In this document: in pieces, positions 1 to 8,450 of the stretch
How the letters are laid out: the number at the start of each line of letters is the position of its first letter
Position numbering within the stretch: position 1 is the first letter of the stretch
Assembly: GCA_963733505.1 (NCBI GenBank)
Contig: CAVTDW010000023.1
Span: 205,635 to 269,634, forward strand
Source of the DNA: JALYXV01 sp963733505
GTDB lineage: Bacteria; Actinomycetota; Acidimicrobiia; Acidimicrobiales; Palsa-688
Length of the DNA stretch: 64,000 nucleotides
Direction: 5' to 3'
Program-made: the position numbers and the translations under genes
The notes under the pieces: model-generated
Databases searched by the model: none
What the model was told of the DNA's origin: nothing
What the model saw: only the letters and a program-made list of their open reading frames with translations

Positions 1-851
1 CCACGGTGACGTGCGCCGCAGCCGAGGTCGGCCAGGGCTTCGTGACGCTCGCCCAGCAGATCGCCCGGACGGTCCTCGGCGTCGAGGACGTGCTGCTGGC
101 GCCGGCCGACACCTCGATCGGCTCCGCGGGGTCGAGCTCCGCCAGCCGCCAGAGTTGGATGTCAGGGGGGGCGGTCGAGAAGGCGTGCCAGGCGGTGCGG
201 GCGTCGTTGCTGCGCCACGTCGCCGAACGCCACGGGCTCGACCCGGCGCAGCTCACGATCACCGACGGCCGCATCACCTCGACCGACGCCGCCCCACGCA
301 TCGATGTCGCGGTCGCCGACGCGGCGCCCGGCGTGGTGTTCGAGGAGGACGCCGAATACCACCACCGGGTGACCCACCCGCTGGACGACAACGGCCAAGG
401 TGACGCCCACGTGTCGCTTGTCTGCGCCGCCCACCGGGCAGTGGTCGACGTCGACCCTGACCTGGGGATCATCCGGGTGGTGCAGGTCGTCACCGGCCAG
501 GACGTGGGCAAGGCGCTGAACCCCTTGCAGGTCCTGGGCCAGATCGAGGGGGGAATCGCCCAGGGCCTGGGCCTGGCGACCATGGAGGAGCTCATCGTGC
601 GCAACGGCCGAATCCTCAACCCCTCCTTCACCGACTACCTCATCCCCACGGCGCTCGACATGCCCGAGGTCGCAGCCACCCTGGTCGAGGAACCCGAGCC
701 CGGCGCCCCCTTCGGCGCCAAAGGGGTGGGCGAACCGCCGACCATCTCCTCGACGCCGGCCATCGTGGCGGCGTTGCGGGCGGCCACCGGCATGGCGCTC
801 ACCCGGGTGCCCGTCCGCCCCCAGGACATCGCCCTGGGCGAACGCACATGA
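1..851 (+). CDS. Xanthine dehydrogenase family, molybdopterin-binding large subunit, C-terminal part
   Basis: This is the 3' end of a gene whose start lies outside the window; the reading frame is open from base 3. The visible part is the C-terminal molybdopterin-binding domain of xanthine dehydrogenase/aldehyde oxidase-type hydroxylases. It begins at the cofactor-contacting EVGQGF segment and contains GKALNPLQVLGQIEGG, then GAKGVGEPPTISS near the end, where the family has its conserved GxGE glutamate. Such enzymes hydroxylate purines, aldehydes or heterocycles together with FAD and 2Fe-2S subunits, which would lie upstream. The stop overlaps the next start by 4 bp (ATGA), so the two genes are probably co-transcribed. 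The exact substrate cannot be told from this part. Confidence 0.88.
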   Translation, partial: TVTCAAAEVGQGFVTLAQQIARTVLGVEDVLLAPADTSIGSAGSSSASRQSWMSGGAVEKACQAVRASLLRHVAERHGLDPAQLTITDGRITSTDAAPRIDVAVADAAPGVVFEEDAEYHHRVTHPLDDNGQGDAHVSLVCAAHRAVVDVDPDLGIIRVVQVVTGQDVGKALNPLQVLGQIEGGIAQGLGLATMEELIVRNGRILNPSFTDYLIPTALDMPEVAATLVEEPEPGAPFGAKGVGEPPTISSTPAIVAALRAATGMALTRVPVRPQDIALGERT

Positions 852-1834
852 GCGAGATCCTCGACGTCGACCTGCTGGCATTCGAACGGGGGGCCGGCCC
901 GGCTCGCCGGGCGGTCATCGACGGGGTGATGCGCAGCCTGGGCACCGGCTTCGTCTACACGTCGCACGACCTACCCGAGGCCCTGCTGGACGAGGCCTAC
1001 GCGATGCTGGCGGCGTTCTTCGCCCTGCCGGTCGACGCCAAGGCCCGGTGGGTGGCACCCGAAAGCCATGGCCAGACCGGCTACACCGGCCTCCTCGTCG
1101 AGACCGCCGCGGGCGCCGAGCAGGCCGACTGGAAGGAGATGCTCAACTGGGGCACCGAGCTCCCCCGAGCCCACCCCCTCCGCCGGCGCTACCCCAGCCA
1201 CTACCACGACCAGGTCCTGCCCGAGGCCGACGTGCCCGGCATCACCGCGGTCCTCCGGACGTTCCACCAACGGGTTCACGACATCCAGCGCCGGTTCCTC
1301 AGGATCGTCGCAGTCGGGCTGGGATGCGACGAGTCGTTCTTCGACGACCTCCTGAAGGACGGCTCGAATCTGACCCGGGCCATCCACTACCCACCGATGG
1401 CCAGCGCCCCCGAACCGGGCCACGTGTGGGCCGCCCCCCACACCGACATCAACCTCGTCACCGCCCTCCCGCGAGCCAGCGGCCCGGGCCTGCAGGTCCT
1501 GACCGCCGACGGCTGGGCCGACGTCGATGCCCCGCCGGGCAAGGTCATCATGAACAGCGGCATCATGCTCGAACGCCTGACCAACGGCACCATCGCCGCC
1601 GGCGTCCACCGGGTGGCGGCCCCGGCGGCCCCCGCCGACAAGGCCGGGAAGTCCGGGGGGCCGACGGCTGACCGCTATTCGGTCGTCCAGTTCTGCCACC
1701 CGGCGCCGTGGTTCGTGCTCAGCCCGCTGCCTGCATGCGTCACGCCCGAGCGTCCCGCGCGCTACGGCGCCATCGAATCCGGGGCCCTGCTCGAACGGGT
1801 CCTCTGGGACATCAACATGCTGTCGCCCGGCTAA
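848..1834 (+). CDS. 2-oxoglutarate/Fe(II)-dependent dioxygenase, isopenicillin N synthase-like
   Basis: A 328-aa protein of the 2OG-Fe(II) oxygenase superfamily, close in layout to isopenicillin N synthase and plant DIN11-type oxygenases. An N-terminal DIOX_N-like half (about residues 5-125) precedes the double-stranded beta-helix. The facial triad is visible as H198-x-D200 (in PHTDINLV) and H254 (GVHRV), and the 2OG-binding R-x-S is R276/S278 (DRYSVVQF). It is translationally coupled to the molybdenum hydroxylase gene and followed after 9 bp by a phosphoribosyltransferase. This suggests oxidative purine or nucleobase metabolism, for which xanthine dioxygenase-like chemistry is one possibility. 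The substrate assignment is inference only. Confidence 0.87.
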   Translation: MSEILDVDLLAFERGAGPARRAVIDGVMRSLGTGFVYTSHDLPEALLDEAYAMLAAFFALPVDAKARWVAPESHGQTGYTGLLVETAAGAEQADWKEMLNWGTELPRAHPLRRRYPSHYHDQVLPEADVPGITAVLRTFHQRVHDIQRRFLRIVAVGLGCDESFFDDLLKDGSNLTRAIHYPPMASAPEPGHVWAAPHTDINLVTALPRASGPGLQVLTADGWADVDAPPGKVIMNSGIMLERLTNGTIAAGVHRVAAPAAPADKAGKSGGPTADRYSVVQFCHPAPWFVLSPLPACVTPERPARYGAIESGALLERVLWDINMLSPG

Positions 1835-1843
1835 TTTTTTCCC

Positions 1844-2356
1844 ATGGAAGCCTCCGATGGTCCTGACCGCGAGGTGTTGACCTGGGCCGGCTTCGGCGAG
1901 GCCAGCCGGGCGCTGGCCCAGCAGGTGGCCGATAGCGGGTTCCGACCCGACCTGGTGCTCGCCATCGCCCGCGGCGGCCTGGCCGTGGCCGGAGCGTTGG
2001 CCTACGCCCTGGCGGTGAAGAACTGCTTCGCCATGAACGTCGAGTTCTACACCGGCGTCGACGAGCGCATCGACGTCCCGGTGATGCTGCCTCCGATGCT
2101 TGACCTGGTCGACATCACCGGCATGCGGGTGCTCGTCGCCGACGACGTGGCCGACACCGGCCGGACCCTCGAACTGGTCCACCAGGTCATCGGCAGCAAC
2201 GTGAGCGAAGCGCGCTGTGCCGTGCTCTACCAGAAGCCCCGATCGGTGATCGATTGCCACTATGTCTGGCGGCGCACCGACAAGTGGATCAACTTTCCCT
2301 GGTCGACCGAAGACCCTGTCTGGATCCCCGAACCGCTCCACTCCGAGCCGGTCTGA
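1844..2356 (+). CDS. Phosphoribosyltransferase (purine PRTase type)
   Basis: A 170-aa type I phosphoribosyltransferase. The PRPP-binding loop is clear at about residues 96-110 (VLVADDVADTGRTLELV), preceded by the flexible-loop region and LAIARGGLAVAG near residue 40. Its length and the absence of an extra domain fit hypoxanthine/xanthine-guanine PRTases, which make nucleotides from free bases and PRPP in the cytosol. It lies 9 bp after the dioxygenase gene. No good Shine-Dalgarno is visible before the ATG, only a T-run. The context of a molybdenum hydroxylase and a dioxygenase suggests purine salvage, but base specificity cannot be read here. Confidence 0.85.
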   Translation: MEASDGPDREVLTWAGFGEASRALAQQVADSGFRPDLVLAIARGGLAVAGALAYALAVKNCFAMNVEFYTGVDERIDVPVMLPPMLDLVDITGMRVLVADDVADTGRTLELVHQVIGSNVSEARCAVLYQKPRSVIDCHYVWRRTDKWINFPWSTEDPVWIPEPLHSEPV

Positions 2357-2385
2357 TCCTCGGGCAGCCGCCGTAGGCTTGCCCG

Positions 2386-3843
2386 ATGCTCGTCGACGCC
2401 GACGCCTACCAGCACGCCGTCACCCGGTTCCGGGAACAACGCATCGTCCTGCCCACCTTCGCCCAGCTGGCCGACCCGTCCACCATGGCGCCGGCCATCT
2501 CCGCCGCCCTCGGCCGCATCGACCGCAATGCCGCCGATCCCGCCAACCTCTTCCGGGTCCACTGGTACAACCACGGCCTGACCGCCCATCCGGGCCGCGC
2601 ATCGGTGCCCGACCACCTGGTTCTGCCGTCCTCGCTCACCGGTGTCGCCGCCCCGATCGTCCTGCTGCTCGGCAATCGTTTCCCCCTGATCGGCGCCCAC
2701 AAGGTGCTGGCCGCCTACGCCTGCCTGGCGCCGCAGATCGTGACCGGCCAGTTCGACCCGACCTGGCAACGGGCGGTGTGGCCGTCGACCGGCAACTACG
2801 CCCGAGGGGGCGTCGCCATCTCCCGGCTGATGGGCTGCCGGGGCATCGCGGTCCTGCCTGAGAACATGAGCCGGGCCCGCTTCGCCTGGCTGGACGCCTG
2901 GGTCACCGACCCGGCCGACATCATCCGCACCCCAGGCTCGGAGAGCAACGTCCGCGAAATCTACGAGGCGTGCGACGAGCTGGCGGCCGACCCGGGCAAT
3001 GTGGTCTTCAACCAGTTCAGCCAGTTCGCCAACCACCTGGTCCACTACCAGGCGACGGGCCAGGCCGCGGCTTCGGTTTTCGACGCCCTGCCCGCCGGCG
3101 GTCGGCTGGCGGCGTTCGTGGCCGCCACCGGCTCGGCGGGCACCATCGCGGCCGGTGACTACCTGAAGGAGCGCTACGGCTCGCTCACCGTGGCGGTCGA
3201 GGCGCTCGAATGCCCGACCATGCTGTACAACGGCTTCGGGGAGCACAACATCCAAGGAATCGGCGACAAGCACATCCCGCTGATCCACAACGTGACGGCC
3301 AACGACGCCGTGGTGGCGGTATCGGACCGGGCCACCGACGCCCTCGACGTGCTGTTCAACACGGGAAAAGGGGCAGCCCATCTGGTCGACCACGTCGGCG
3401 TGGCGCCCGAGACCGTGGCGCAACTGGGCAACCTGGGACTGTCGGGCATTTGCAACATGCTGGCGTCCATCAAGCTGGCCAAGCGGCTCCACCTCGGACC
3501 CGACGACGTCGTGGTGACCGTCGCCACCGACAGTGCCGAGCTGTACGCCACCGAGCGGGCGGCCCGGGTGGCGGCGGACCCGCAGTGGGACCCGGCCGCG
3601 GTCTTCGACGAGCATCTGCGCCAGGTGACCGACGATCACGTGCTGGAACTGACCGCCGTCGACCGCGACCGCATCTTCAACCTGGGCTACTTCACCTGGG
3701 TCGAGCAGCGCGGCGTCACCCTCCTGGACTTCGAAGCCCGCCGCGACCAGGCATTCTGGCGGGACCTGCGGGGACTGGTGGCGCAATGGGACGAGATGAT
3801 CGAGGAGTTCAACGCCCGCACCGGCGTCGGGGCGGCCACGTGA
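2386..3843 (+). CDS. PLP-dependent enzyme, cysteine synthase-like fold, function unknown
   Basis: A 485-aa fold-type II PLP protein. The probable Schiff-base lysine is K106 in LIGAHKVLAAY. A substrate-side STGNYARGG loop follows, then a phosphate-binding glycine stretch (ATGSAGTIAAGDYL). It is longer than cysteine synthase (about 310 aa), mainly at the C-terminus, and resembles a poorly characterised class often annotated as PLP-dependent subunit beta. Because K106 follows PLIGAHK rather than the GSxKDR of CysK, I do not call it a cysteine synthase. It is followed by hairpins and then by a second PLP enzyme of the threonine synthase class, so the two may act on related amino acids. The reaction is unknown. 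Confidence 0.8.
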   Translation: MLVDADAYQHAVTRFREQRIVLPTFAQLADPSTMAPAISAALGRIDRNAADPANLFRVHWYNHGLTAHPGRASVPDHLVLPSSLTGVAAPIVLLLGNRFPLIGAHKVLAAYACLAPQIVTGQFDPTWQRAVWPSTGNYARGGVAISRLMGCRGIAVLPENMSRARFAWLDAWVTDPADIIRTPGSESNVREIYEACDELAADPGNVVFNQFSQFANHLVHYQATGQAAASVFDALPAGGRLAAFVAATGSAGTIAAGDYLKERYGSLTVAVEALECPTMLYNGFGEHNIQGIGDKHIPLIHNVTANDAVVAVSDRATDALDVLFNTGKGAAHLVDHVGVAPETVAQLGNLGLSGICNMLASIKLAKRLHLGPDDVVVTVATDSAELYATERAARVAADPQWDPAAVFDEHLRQVTDDHVLELTAVDRDRIFNLGYFTWVEQRGVTLLDFEARRDQAFWRDLRGLVAQWDEMIEEFNARTGVGAAT

Positions 3844-3851
3844 CCCCGATT

Positions 3852-3868
3852 GCCCCCGTTTTGGGGGC
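3852..3868 (+). terminator. Hairpin after the PLP-enzyme gene
   Basis: A perfect 6-bp stem, GCCCCC/GGGGGC, with a GTTTT loop lies 8 bp after the stop codon and is followed by GTTT. It could serve as a weak intrinsic terminator, although the T-tract is short. Confidence 0.45.
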
Positions 3869-3874
3869 GTTTCA

Positions 3875-3927
3875 GCGCTTTGGGCCCACTTATCGTCGCC
3901 CAGCAGCAACAAGTGGACCCAAAGCGG
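3875..3927. repeat. 17-bp imperfect inverted repeat, intergenic
   Basis: Arms 3875-3891 and 3911-3927 (15 of 17 positions pair, 19-nt loop) form a second, larger hairpin directly after the first one, between two PLP-enzyme genes. It may be a terminator or an RNA-processing element. It has no T-tract. Confidence 0.5.
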
Positions 3928-3970
3928 CAAGTGTCGCCCAGACCGCACGCCGCTGGGCGATCGGAGCCGG

Positions 3971-5371
3971 TTGAGAGGCGGATTTCGGCCCCGATTCGGT
4001 CGGCGCAGCACGACGGACGGGACCGACGACCCGTTGCTATGGCGATCGCGGGGCGCCCCGGTGCTGCAGTGTGCCGGTTGCGGCGCCGTGGCCGGCCAGG
4101 GCGATCCGTGGCCGTGGAGCTGCCCGAAGCGGCGCGACGGCGACGACATCGACCATGTGATTGTTCCCCAGCTGGACTTGGCCGGGGTGCCGCTGGTCAT
4201 GTCCGACAGCGCCAACCCGTTCATCCGCTACCGGGGCCGGCTCTCGTCGTATCACCTCTGGGTGGGGGCAGGCCGAGATGACCAATCGTTCGTCGCTCTG
4301 GTCAAGTCGCTCGACGCCGCGGTGGCCCGCGTGGCAGGAGCCGGGTTCCGCGTCACCCCGCTCGCCCATTTTCCCGACCTTGACGAGGCCGTCGGCACGC
4401 GGGTCTGGGTCAAGGACGAAACCGGCAACGTCGCCGGGTCCCACAAGGGCCGCCACCTCTTCGGGGTGTTGCTGCTGCTGCGGGTGCTCGAGGCGCTCGG
4501 CCACGACGTGAGCGGGGAACTGGTCATCGCCAGCTGCGGCAACGCCGCCTTGGCGGCGGCAACGGTCGCCTCGGCCGGTGGGCGCCACCTCACCGCGTTC
4601 GTCCCCGCGGGTGGCGACCCGGGAGTCCGGGCGCTGCTGGCGGCCGCGGGCGCCGCCGTCGAGGTCTGCCCGCGAGACGGGCGGCCCGGGGACCCGTGTT
4701 ACCGGCGGCTCCGCCAGGCTGTGGCCGGGGGGGCCATTGCGTTCAGTTGCCAGGGACCGGACAACGGCTTCGCCATCGAGGGTGCCTCCACCCTCGCCTG
4801 GGAAGTGGCCGAGGCCCGAGCCGGGGCGCTCGACCGGGTGGTGATCCAAGTCGGCGGCGGGGCGCTGGCGGCGGCGTGCGTTCGAGGTTTCGAGGTGCTT
4901 GGGTTCGCGCCGGTGCTCGACACGGTGCAGACCACGGCCGCCCATCCGCTGGAACGGGCGGTCGGGCGCCTGCGCGAGCGGGCCCAGGCGCTGGGCAGCG
5001 TGGACGCCGCCGTGGCCGACGCGGCCACCCATCGAAGCGCCTACATGTGGCCCTGGGAGACCGAGGCGGCCAGCGTGGCCACCGGCATCCTGGACGACGA
5101 AACCTACGACTGGCTGGTCGTTGCCCGGGCCATGCTGGCGACGGGCGGGGCCGCGGTCGTGGTGGGTGAGGCGGCGCTGCAGGACGCCAACGCGCTGGCC
5201 CGCTCGGCGACCGGCATCGACGTGGACGAGACGGGCTCCGCCGGGCTGGCGGGGCTGCTTTCGCAGGTTCGGGCGGGACGGGTCGAGCCCGGGTCCGAGG
5301 TGCTGGTGGTGTTCACGGGGCGCCGGCGGCCGACGTCAGGGAGCCCGGACGAGGACGTCTCGGTCGAGTGA
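3971..5371 (+). CDS. Threonine synthase-like PLP-dependent enzyme
   Basis: A fold-type II PLP enzyme of up to 466 aa with threonine synthase-like architecture. The N-terminus has CAGCG and, about a dozen residues later, CP, like the small zinc-ribbon-type start of bacterial threonine synthases. A WVKDETGNVAGSHKGR segment carries the likely PLP lysine (SHK), and a glycine loop VIQVGGGALAAA follows. I use the TTG at 3971 because a GGAG lies just before it; a GTG at 4061 would give a shorter form that still keeps the cysteines. Homoserine-lyase chemistry (threonine, or a diaminopropionate-type product) is possible but unproven. Its 3' end overlaps the convergent FMN oxidase gene by 36 bp. Confidence 0.75.
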   Translation: MRGGFRPRFGRRSTTDGTDDPLLWRSRGAPVLQCAGCGAVAGQGDPWPWSCPKRRDGDDIDHVIVPQLDLAGVPLVMSDSANPFIRYRGRLSSYHLWVGAGRDDQSFVALVKSLDAAVARVAGAGFRVTPLAHFPDLDEAVGTRVWVKDETGNVAGSHKGRHLFGVLLLLRVLEALGHDVSGELVIASCGNAALAAATVASAGGRHLTAFVPAGGDPGVRALLAAAGAAVEVCPRDGRPGDPCYRRLRQAVAGGAIAFSCQGPDNGFAIEGASTLAWEVAEARAGALDRVVIQVGGGALAAACVRGFEVLGFAPVLDTVQTTAAHPLERAVGRLRERAQALGSVDAAVADAATHRSAYMWPWETEAASVATGILDDETYDWLVVARAMLATGGAAVVVGEAALQDANALARSATGIDVDETGSAGLAGLLSQVRAGRVEPGSEVLVVFTGRRRPTSGSPDEDVSVE

Positions 5372-6505
5372 TTTGAGCGACGCGTGGCCACTCAGGGCGA
5401 CGGTCAAGTCGAGTTCTGCGAGGAGGCAGCGCAGGACGTGGCCGACGCCGTCGGCCCCGCCGATGGCCAGGCCATAGACGTAGGGGCGACCGACGAGCAC
5501 CGCCTGGGCGCCGAGGGCGATGGCCTTGACGATGTCGCTGCCGGTGCGGATGCCGGAGTCGAACAGGACTGCCGTGTCGCCGCCGGCGGCGCACACCTGG
5601 ACGATTTCGGGGAGGCAGTCGAGGGCGGGGCGGGCGCCGTCGATCTGGCGGCCGCCGTGGTTGGAGACGACGATCCCGTCGACACCGGCGTCGAGCGCTG
5701 CCCGGGCGTCGTCGGGGTGGCACACCCCCTTGACCAGGATCGGGAGGCTGGTTTGGTCCCGGAGCCAGGCGAGGTCGGCCCAGGTGAGCGACGGGTCGCC
5801 GAACATCGCCGCCCAGTGCGCGATGGCGCCCGCCGGGTCGTCCTCGGGGGGGCGGGCGAGGCCGGCGCGAAAGGCCGGGTCGCTCAGGTAGTTGGCGATC
5901 CCTCGGCCGTGCAGCATGGGCAGGTAGGCGTGGGCCAGGTCGCGGGGCCGCCAGGAGAGGGTCCAGGTGTCGAGTGTCACGACGATGGCGCCAAAGCCCG
6001 CCCGCTCGGCCCTCGTGACCAGGCTGCGCGCCACGTCGCGGTCCTTGGGCCAGTAGAGCTGGAACCAGGCTGACACCGCCGGTTCGGCCGCCATGACGTC
6101 CTCCATCGGCGTGCTGGCCACCGTGGACAGGACCATCGGGAGTCCGGTGGCGGCCGCGGCGCGGGCCACGGCCAGTTCCGCCTCCGGATGGACGATGCCG
6201 ATGGCGCCGATGGGTGCCAGCAGGATTGGCGCCGGCAGGGCGAGGCCGAGCACCTCGGTGCTGAGGTCGCGCTGGGCGACGCCTCGCAGGAGCCGGGGCA
6301 CGATCTGCCATCGCTCGAATGCCGCCCGGTTGGCCCGGGCCGTCAGTTCGGTGCCGGCCGAGCCGGCCACATAGGCGAAGGCTTCGGGGCTCAAGACCTG
6401 GCGGGCCGCCGCTTCGATGCCCTCATAGGTCACCGGGTAGGGCGGCTTCTGGCCGCTGATGCCTGCCAGGAACAACTCCAGTTGGAAGTCTCCGAAATGG
6501 GGCAC
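5336..6505 (-). CDS. FMN-dependent alpha-hydroxyacid oxidase (lactate 2-monooxygenase-like)
   Basis: A protein of about 389 aa forming the TIM barrel of the FMN-dependent alpha-hydroxyacid dehydrogenase family. The active-site His/Arg lie in SNHGGRQID. FMN-phosphate-binding features are FDSGIRTGSDIVKA and the late GRPYVYGLA. These enzymes oxidise L-2-hydroxyacids; the length and N-terminal FGDFQLELFLAGISG match lactate 2-monooxygenase-like members. I place the start at the GTG 6505, because further upstream the frame runs into the neighbouring permease gene and is not conserved-looking. It lies 34 bp after the ABC permease gene. The exact hydroxyacid is not known. Confidence 0.88.
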   Translation of the reverse strand: MPHFGDFQLELFLAGISGQKPPYPVTYEGIEAAARQVLSPEAFAYVAGSAGTELTARANRAAFERWQIVPRLLRGVAQRDLSTEVLGLALPAPILLAPIGAIGIVHPEAELAVARAAAATGLPMVLSTVASTPMEDVMAAEPAVSAWFQLYWPKDRDVARSLVTRAERAGFGAIVVTLDTWTLSWRPRDLAHAYLPMLHGRGIANYLSDPAFRAGLARPPEDDPAGAIAHWAAMFGDPSLTWADLAWLRDQTSLPILVKGVCHPDDARAALDAGVDGIVVSNHGGRQIDGARPALDCLPEIVQVCAAGGDTAVLFDSGIRTGSDIVKAIALGAQAVLVGRPYVYGLAIGGADGVGHVLRCLLAELDLTVALSGHASLKSLDRDVLVRAP

Positions 6506-6539
6506 GGCCCGCCAGGCTAGGCAGGATCCAGGCGGTGTT

Positions 6540-7466
6540 CTACGCCACATCCCGACGCTGGAAGAGCGCCGCGGCGATGGCGAACATGGCGACCGCCACG
6601 GCCGCGAGGTACAGCCCGGCAACCGCGACCGACCGTCCGTGGACACCGGTGGCATCGCCGGACTTGCCGCTGACGAAGACGATGGCGTTGCCGAGGATCA
6701 GCCAGCGGCGCCAGCCCTCGAGGAGGTTGCCGACCACATTCTCGATCACCAGGATGTAGGCGAACAGCACCCCCATGGCCGCGGCGGTGTTGCGCCCCAC
6801 CGACGCGATGGAAAACCCGATCGTCGTGCCGATGGCGGCCATGGCCATGGCCCGCAGTCCGACGCCGCCCACCGAGCGCCACCACTGCCCGGTCGCGCCC
6901 GCGGTCGTGCCGTGCAGCAGCGCCGAGGGCAGGAGCACCAGTATCAGCAGCACCAGGCCGAGGAGCGTCAGCGCCATGCCCACCACCGTGGCGGACAGGA
7001 CCTTCGCCGACAGGACCCGGATCCGCCGGGGCTCCCACGTGAGGATGGTGGTGATGGTGCGGCTGGGCCATTCGGCGCCGATGATGGAGGCGCCGATCAG
7101 GCTGGCCAGGATGACGAACGGGGCCGTCACCCCCTGGAGCACCCCTTTCACGCTGGTCAGGTGCAACCGGGGATCGCGCACCCGAATCGCGTTGCCGGGA
7201 AGGCAGGCCGGCTGAATGTCGCCATTGGAGCCTCGGGTGAATTGCTGATCCTGCTGCCCCGGAGGGCAGATGGGAATGCCTTTGACGCTGGTCTGGGCCT
7301 GGGCCGCTTCGACCCGCGCCTGGTAGGTGGCCTCCGCCAGGTGGTGGGTCTTCAGAAAGGTGATGATCCCCGCCACCACGATGCCGAGGGCGGCCAAGGC
7401 GAACGCCACCCGGACCAGGCGCCGGGCCAGCACCCGGCGGAGTTCACCGGCGAACAGGGCCTTCAC
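6540..7466 (-). CDS. ABC-2 type transporter permease
   Basis: A 308-aa polytopic protein with an N-terminal membrane segment (about residues 19-37), a long extracytoplasmic loop, and five or so further hydrophobic segments between residues 125 and 305. This is the layout of ABC-2 permeases that work with NatA/CcmA-type ATPases. The loop contains a CPPGQQDQ...CLPG cysteine pair. Its start overlaps the stop of the upstream ATPase gene by 4 bp, so they form one exporter. The substrate is unknown. The last helix ends in FQRRDVA. Confidence 0.85.
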   Translation of the reverse strand: MKALFAGELRRVLARRLVRVAFALAALGIVVAGIITFLKTHHLAEATYQARVEAAQAQTSVKGIPICPPGQQDQQFTRGSNGDIQPACLPGNAIRVRDPRLHLTSVKGVLQGVTAPFVILASLIGASIIGAEWPSRTITTILTWEPRRIRVLSAKVLSATVVGMALTLLGLVLLILVLLPSALLHGTTAGATGQWWRSVGGVGLRAMAMAAIGTTIGFSIASVGRNTAAAMGVLFAYILVIENVVGNLLEGWRRWLILGNAIVFVSGKSGDATGVHGRSVAVAGLYLAAVAVAMFAIAAALFQRRDVA

Positions 7467-8386
7467 GAGGGGTTGGGCTCGGTGAGCTGGAGGAAGACCG
7501 TTTCGAGGTCCGCCTCTTCGGGGCGTAGTTCGGTCAGGAACATGTCCTGGTCGGACAGGATCTTGGTCACGGTGGCGGCCTGCGCCGGGTCGATCTCCAC
7601 CCGTATCTGGTCGCCGACGAGTGAGGCCGCCAGGCCGGCGCTACGCAGGGCGTACAAGCCGGAGTGCAGCTCGCCGGGCGCCAGGCGGACCAGCATCCCG
7701 AGCGCGGTCGCCCCGGTCAAGACCGACTGGACCGAACCGGCGGCCACGCAGCGACCGTGCGAGAGGATGGCGACGTTGTCGCAGGTGTGCTGGACCTCGG
7801 ACAGCAGGTGGCTGGAGAGGAACACGGTCCGGCCTTCCCGGCCCAAGCTCAGCAGCAGGTCCCGTACCTCCTTGATGCCCGCCGGATCGAGGCCGTTGGC
7901 CGGCTCGTCGAGCACCAGCAGGGCCGGCTCCTTCAACAGCGCCACCGCCAGGCCGAGACGTTGGCGCATACCGAGCGAGAACCCCCGGACCGGGTCGTCG
8001 GCCCGCTCGGCCAAGCCCACCTGTTCGAGGGTGCGGGTGACGGCGGCCGCGCCGATCCCGTTGAGCCGGCCGAGCAGGGCCATGTTCTCGCGCGCCGTCA
8101 AACCGGGAAATACCCCCGGCGTCTCGACCAGCGCCCCCACCCGGGGGATCACCGTGGGGAGATCCTTCTGGGCGTCCGCCCCGAGGACCCGGCACACGCC
8201 GGCAGTCGGTCGGACCAGGCCGAGCAGGCAACGGATGGTTGTCGTCTTGCCCGACCCGTTGGGGCCGAGGAAGCCGAAGACGCCGCCTTCGGGGACGCTC
8301 AGATCGAGCCCGTCCACCGCCTTGACCGGGGGGCGGCGCGGGCGGTGGTACTCCTTGCGCAGGCCTTCGACTTCGATCACCGCCAT
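7463..8386 (-). CDS. ABC transporter ATP-binding protein
   Basis: A 307-aa nucleotide-binding subunit. Walker A is GPNGSGKTTT (about residues 40-49), the signature region is FSLGMRQRLGLAVAL, and Walker B is LLVLDEPANGLDP, followed by an H-loop (SSHLLSEV). The C-terminal 80 residues form the small accessory domain seen in multidrug and antibiotic exporter ATPases of the CcmA/NatA class. It is translationally coupled (ATGA) to the permease gene that follows. It is a membrane-associated cytosolic motor; the exported compound is unknown. Confidence 0.92.
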   Translation of the reverse strand: MAVIEVEGLRKEYHRPRRPPVKAVDGLDLSVPEGGVFGFLGPNGSGKTTTIRCLLGLVRPTAGVCRVLGADAQKDLPTVIPRVGALVETPGVFPGLTARENMALLGRLNGIGAAAVTRTLEQVGLAERADDPVRGFSLGMRQRLGLAVALLKEPALLVLDEPANGLDPAGIKEVRDLLLSLGREGRTVFLSSHLLSEVQHTCDNVAILSHGRCVAAGSVQSVLTGATALGMLVRLAPGELHSGLYALRSAGLAASLVGDQIRVEIDPAQAATVTKILSDQDMFLTELRPEEADLETVFLQLTEPNPS

Positions 8387-8450
8387 CGGCCCTACCGTAC
8401 CGGCCGGGAGTGACGCCGTCGGTACGCTCGAATCTGCCGAGCAGCCAGCG

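Noticed and set aside
2260..4224. Very long open frames antisense to real genes (also 6459-8471 and 12200-14227)
   Set aside because: They mirror strongly conserved enzymes on the other strand, have Gly/Arg/His-rich low-complexity translations and are a side effect of high GC.
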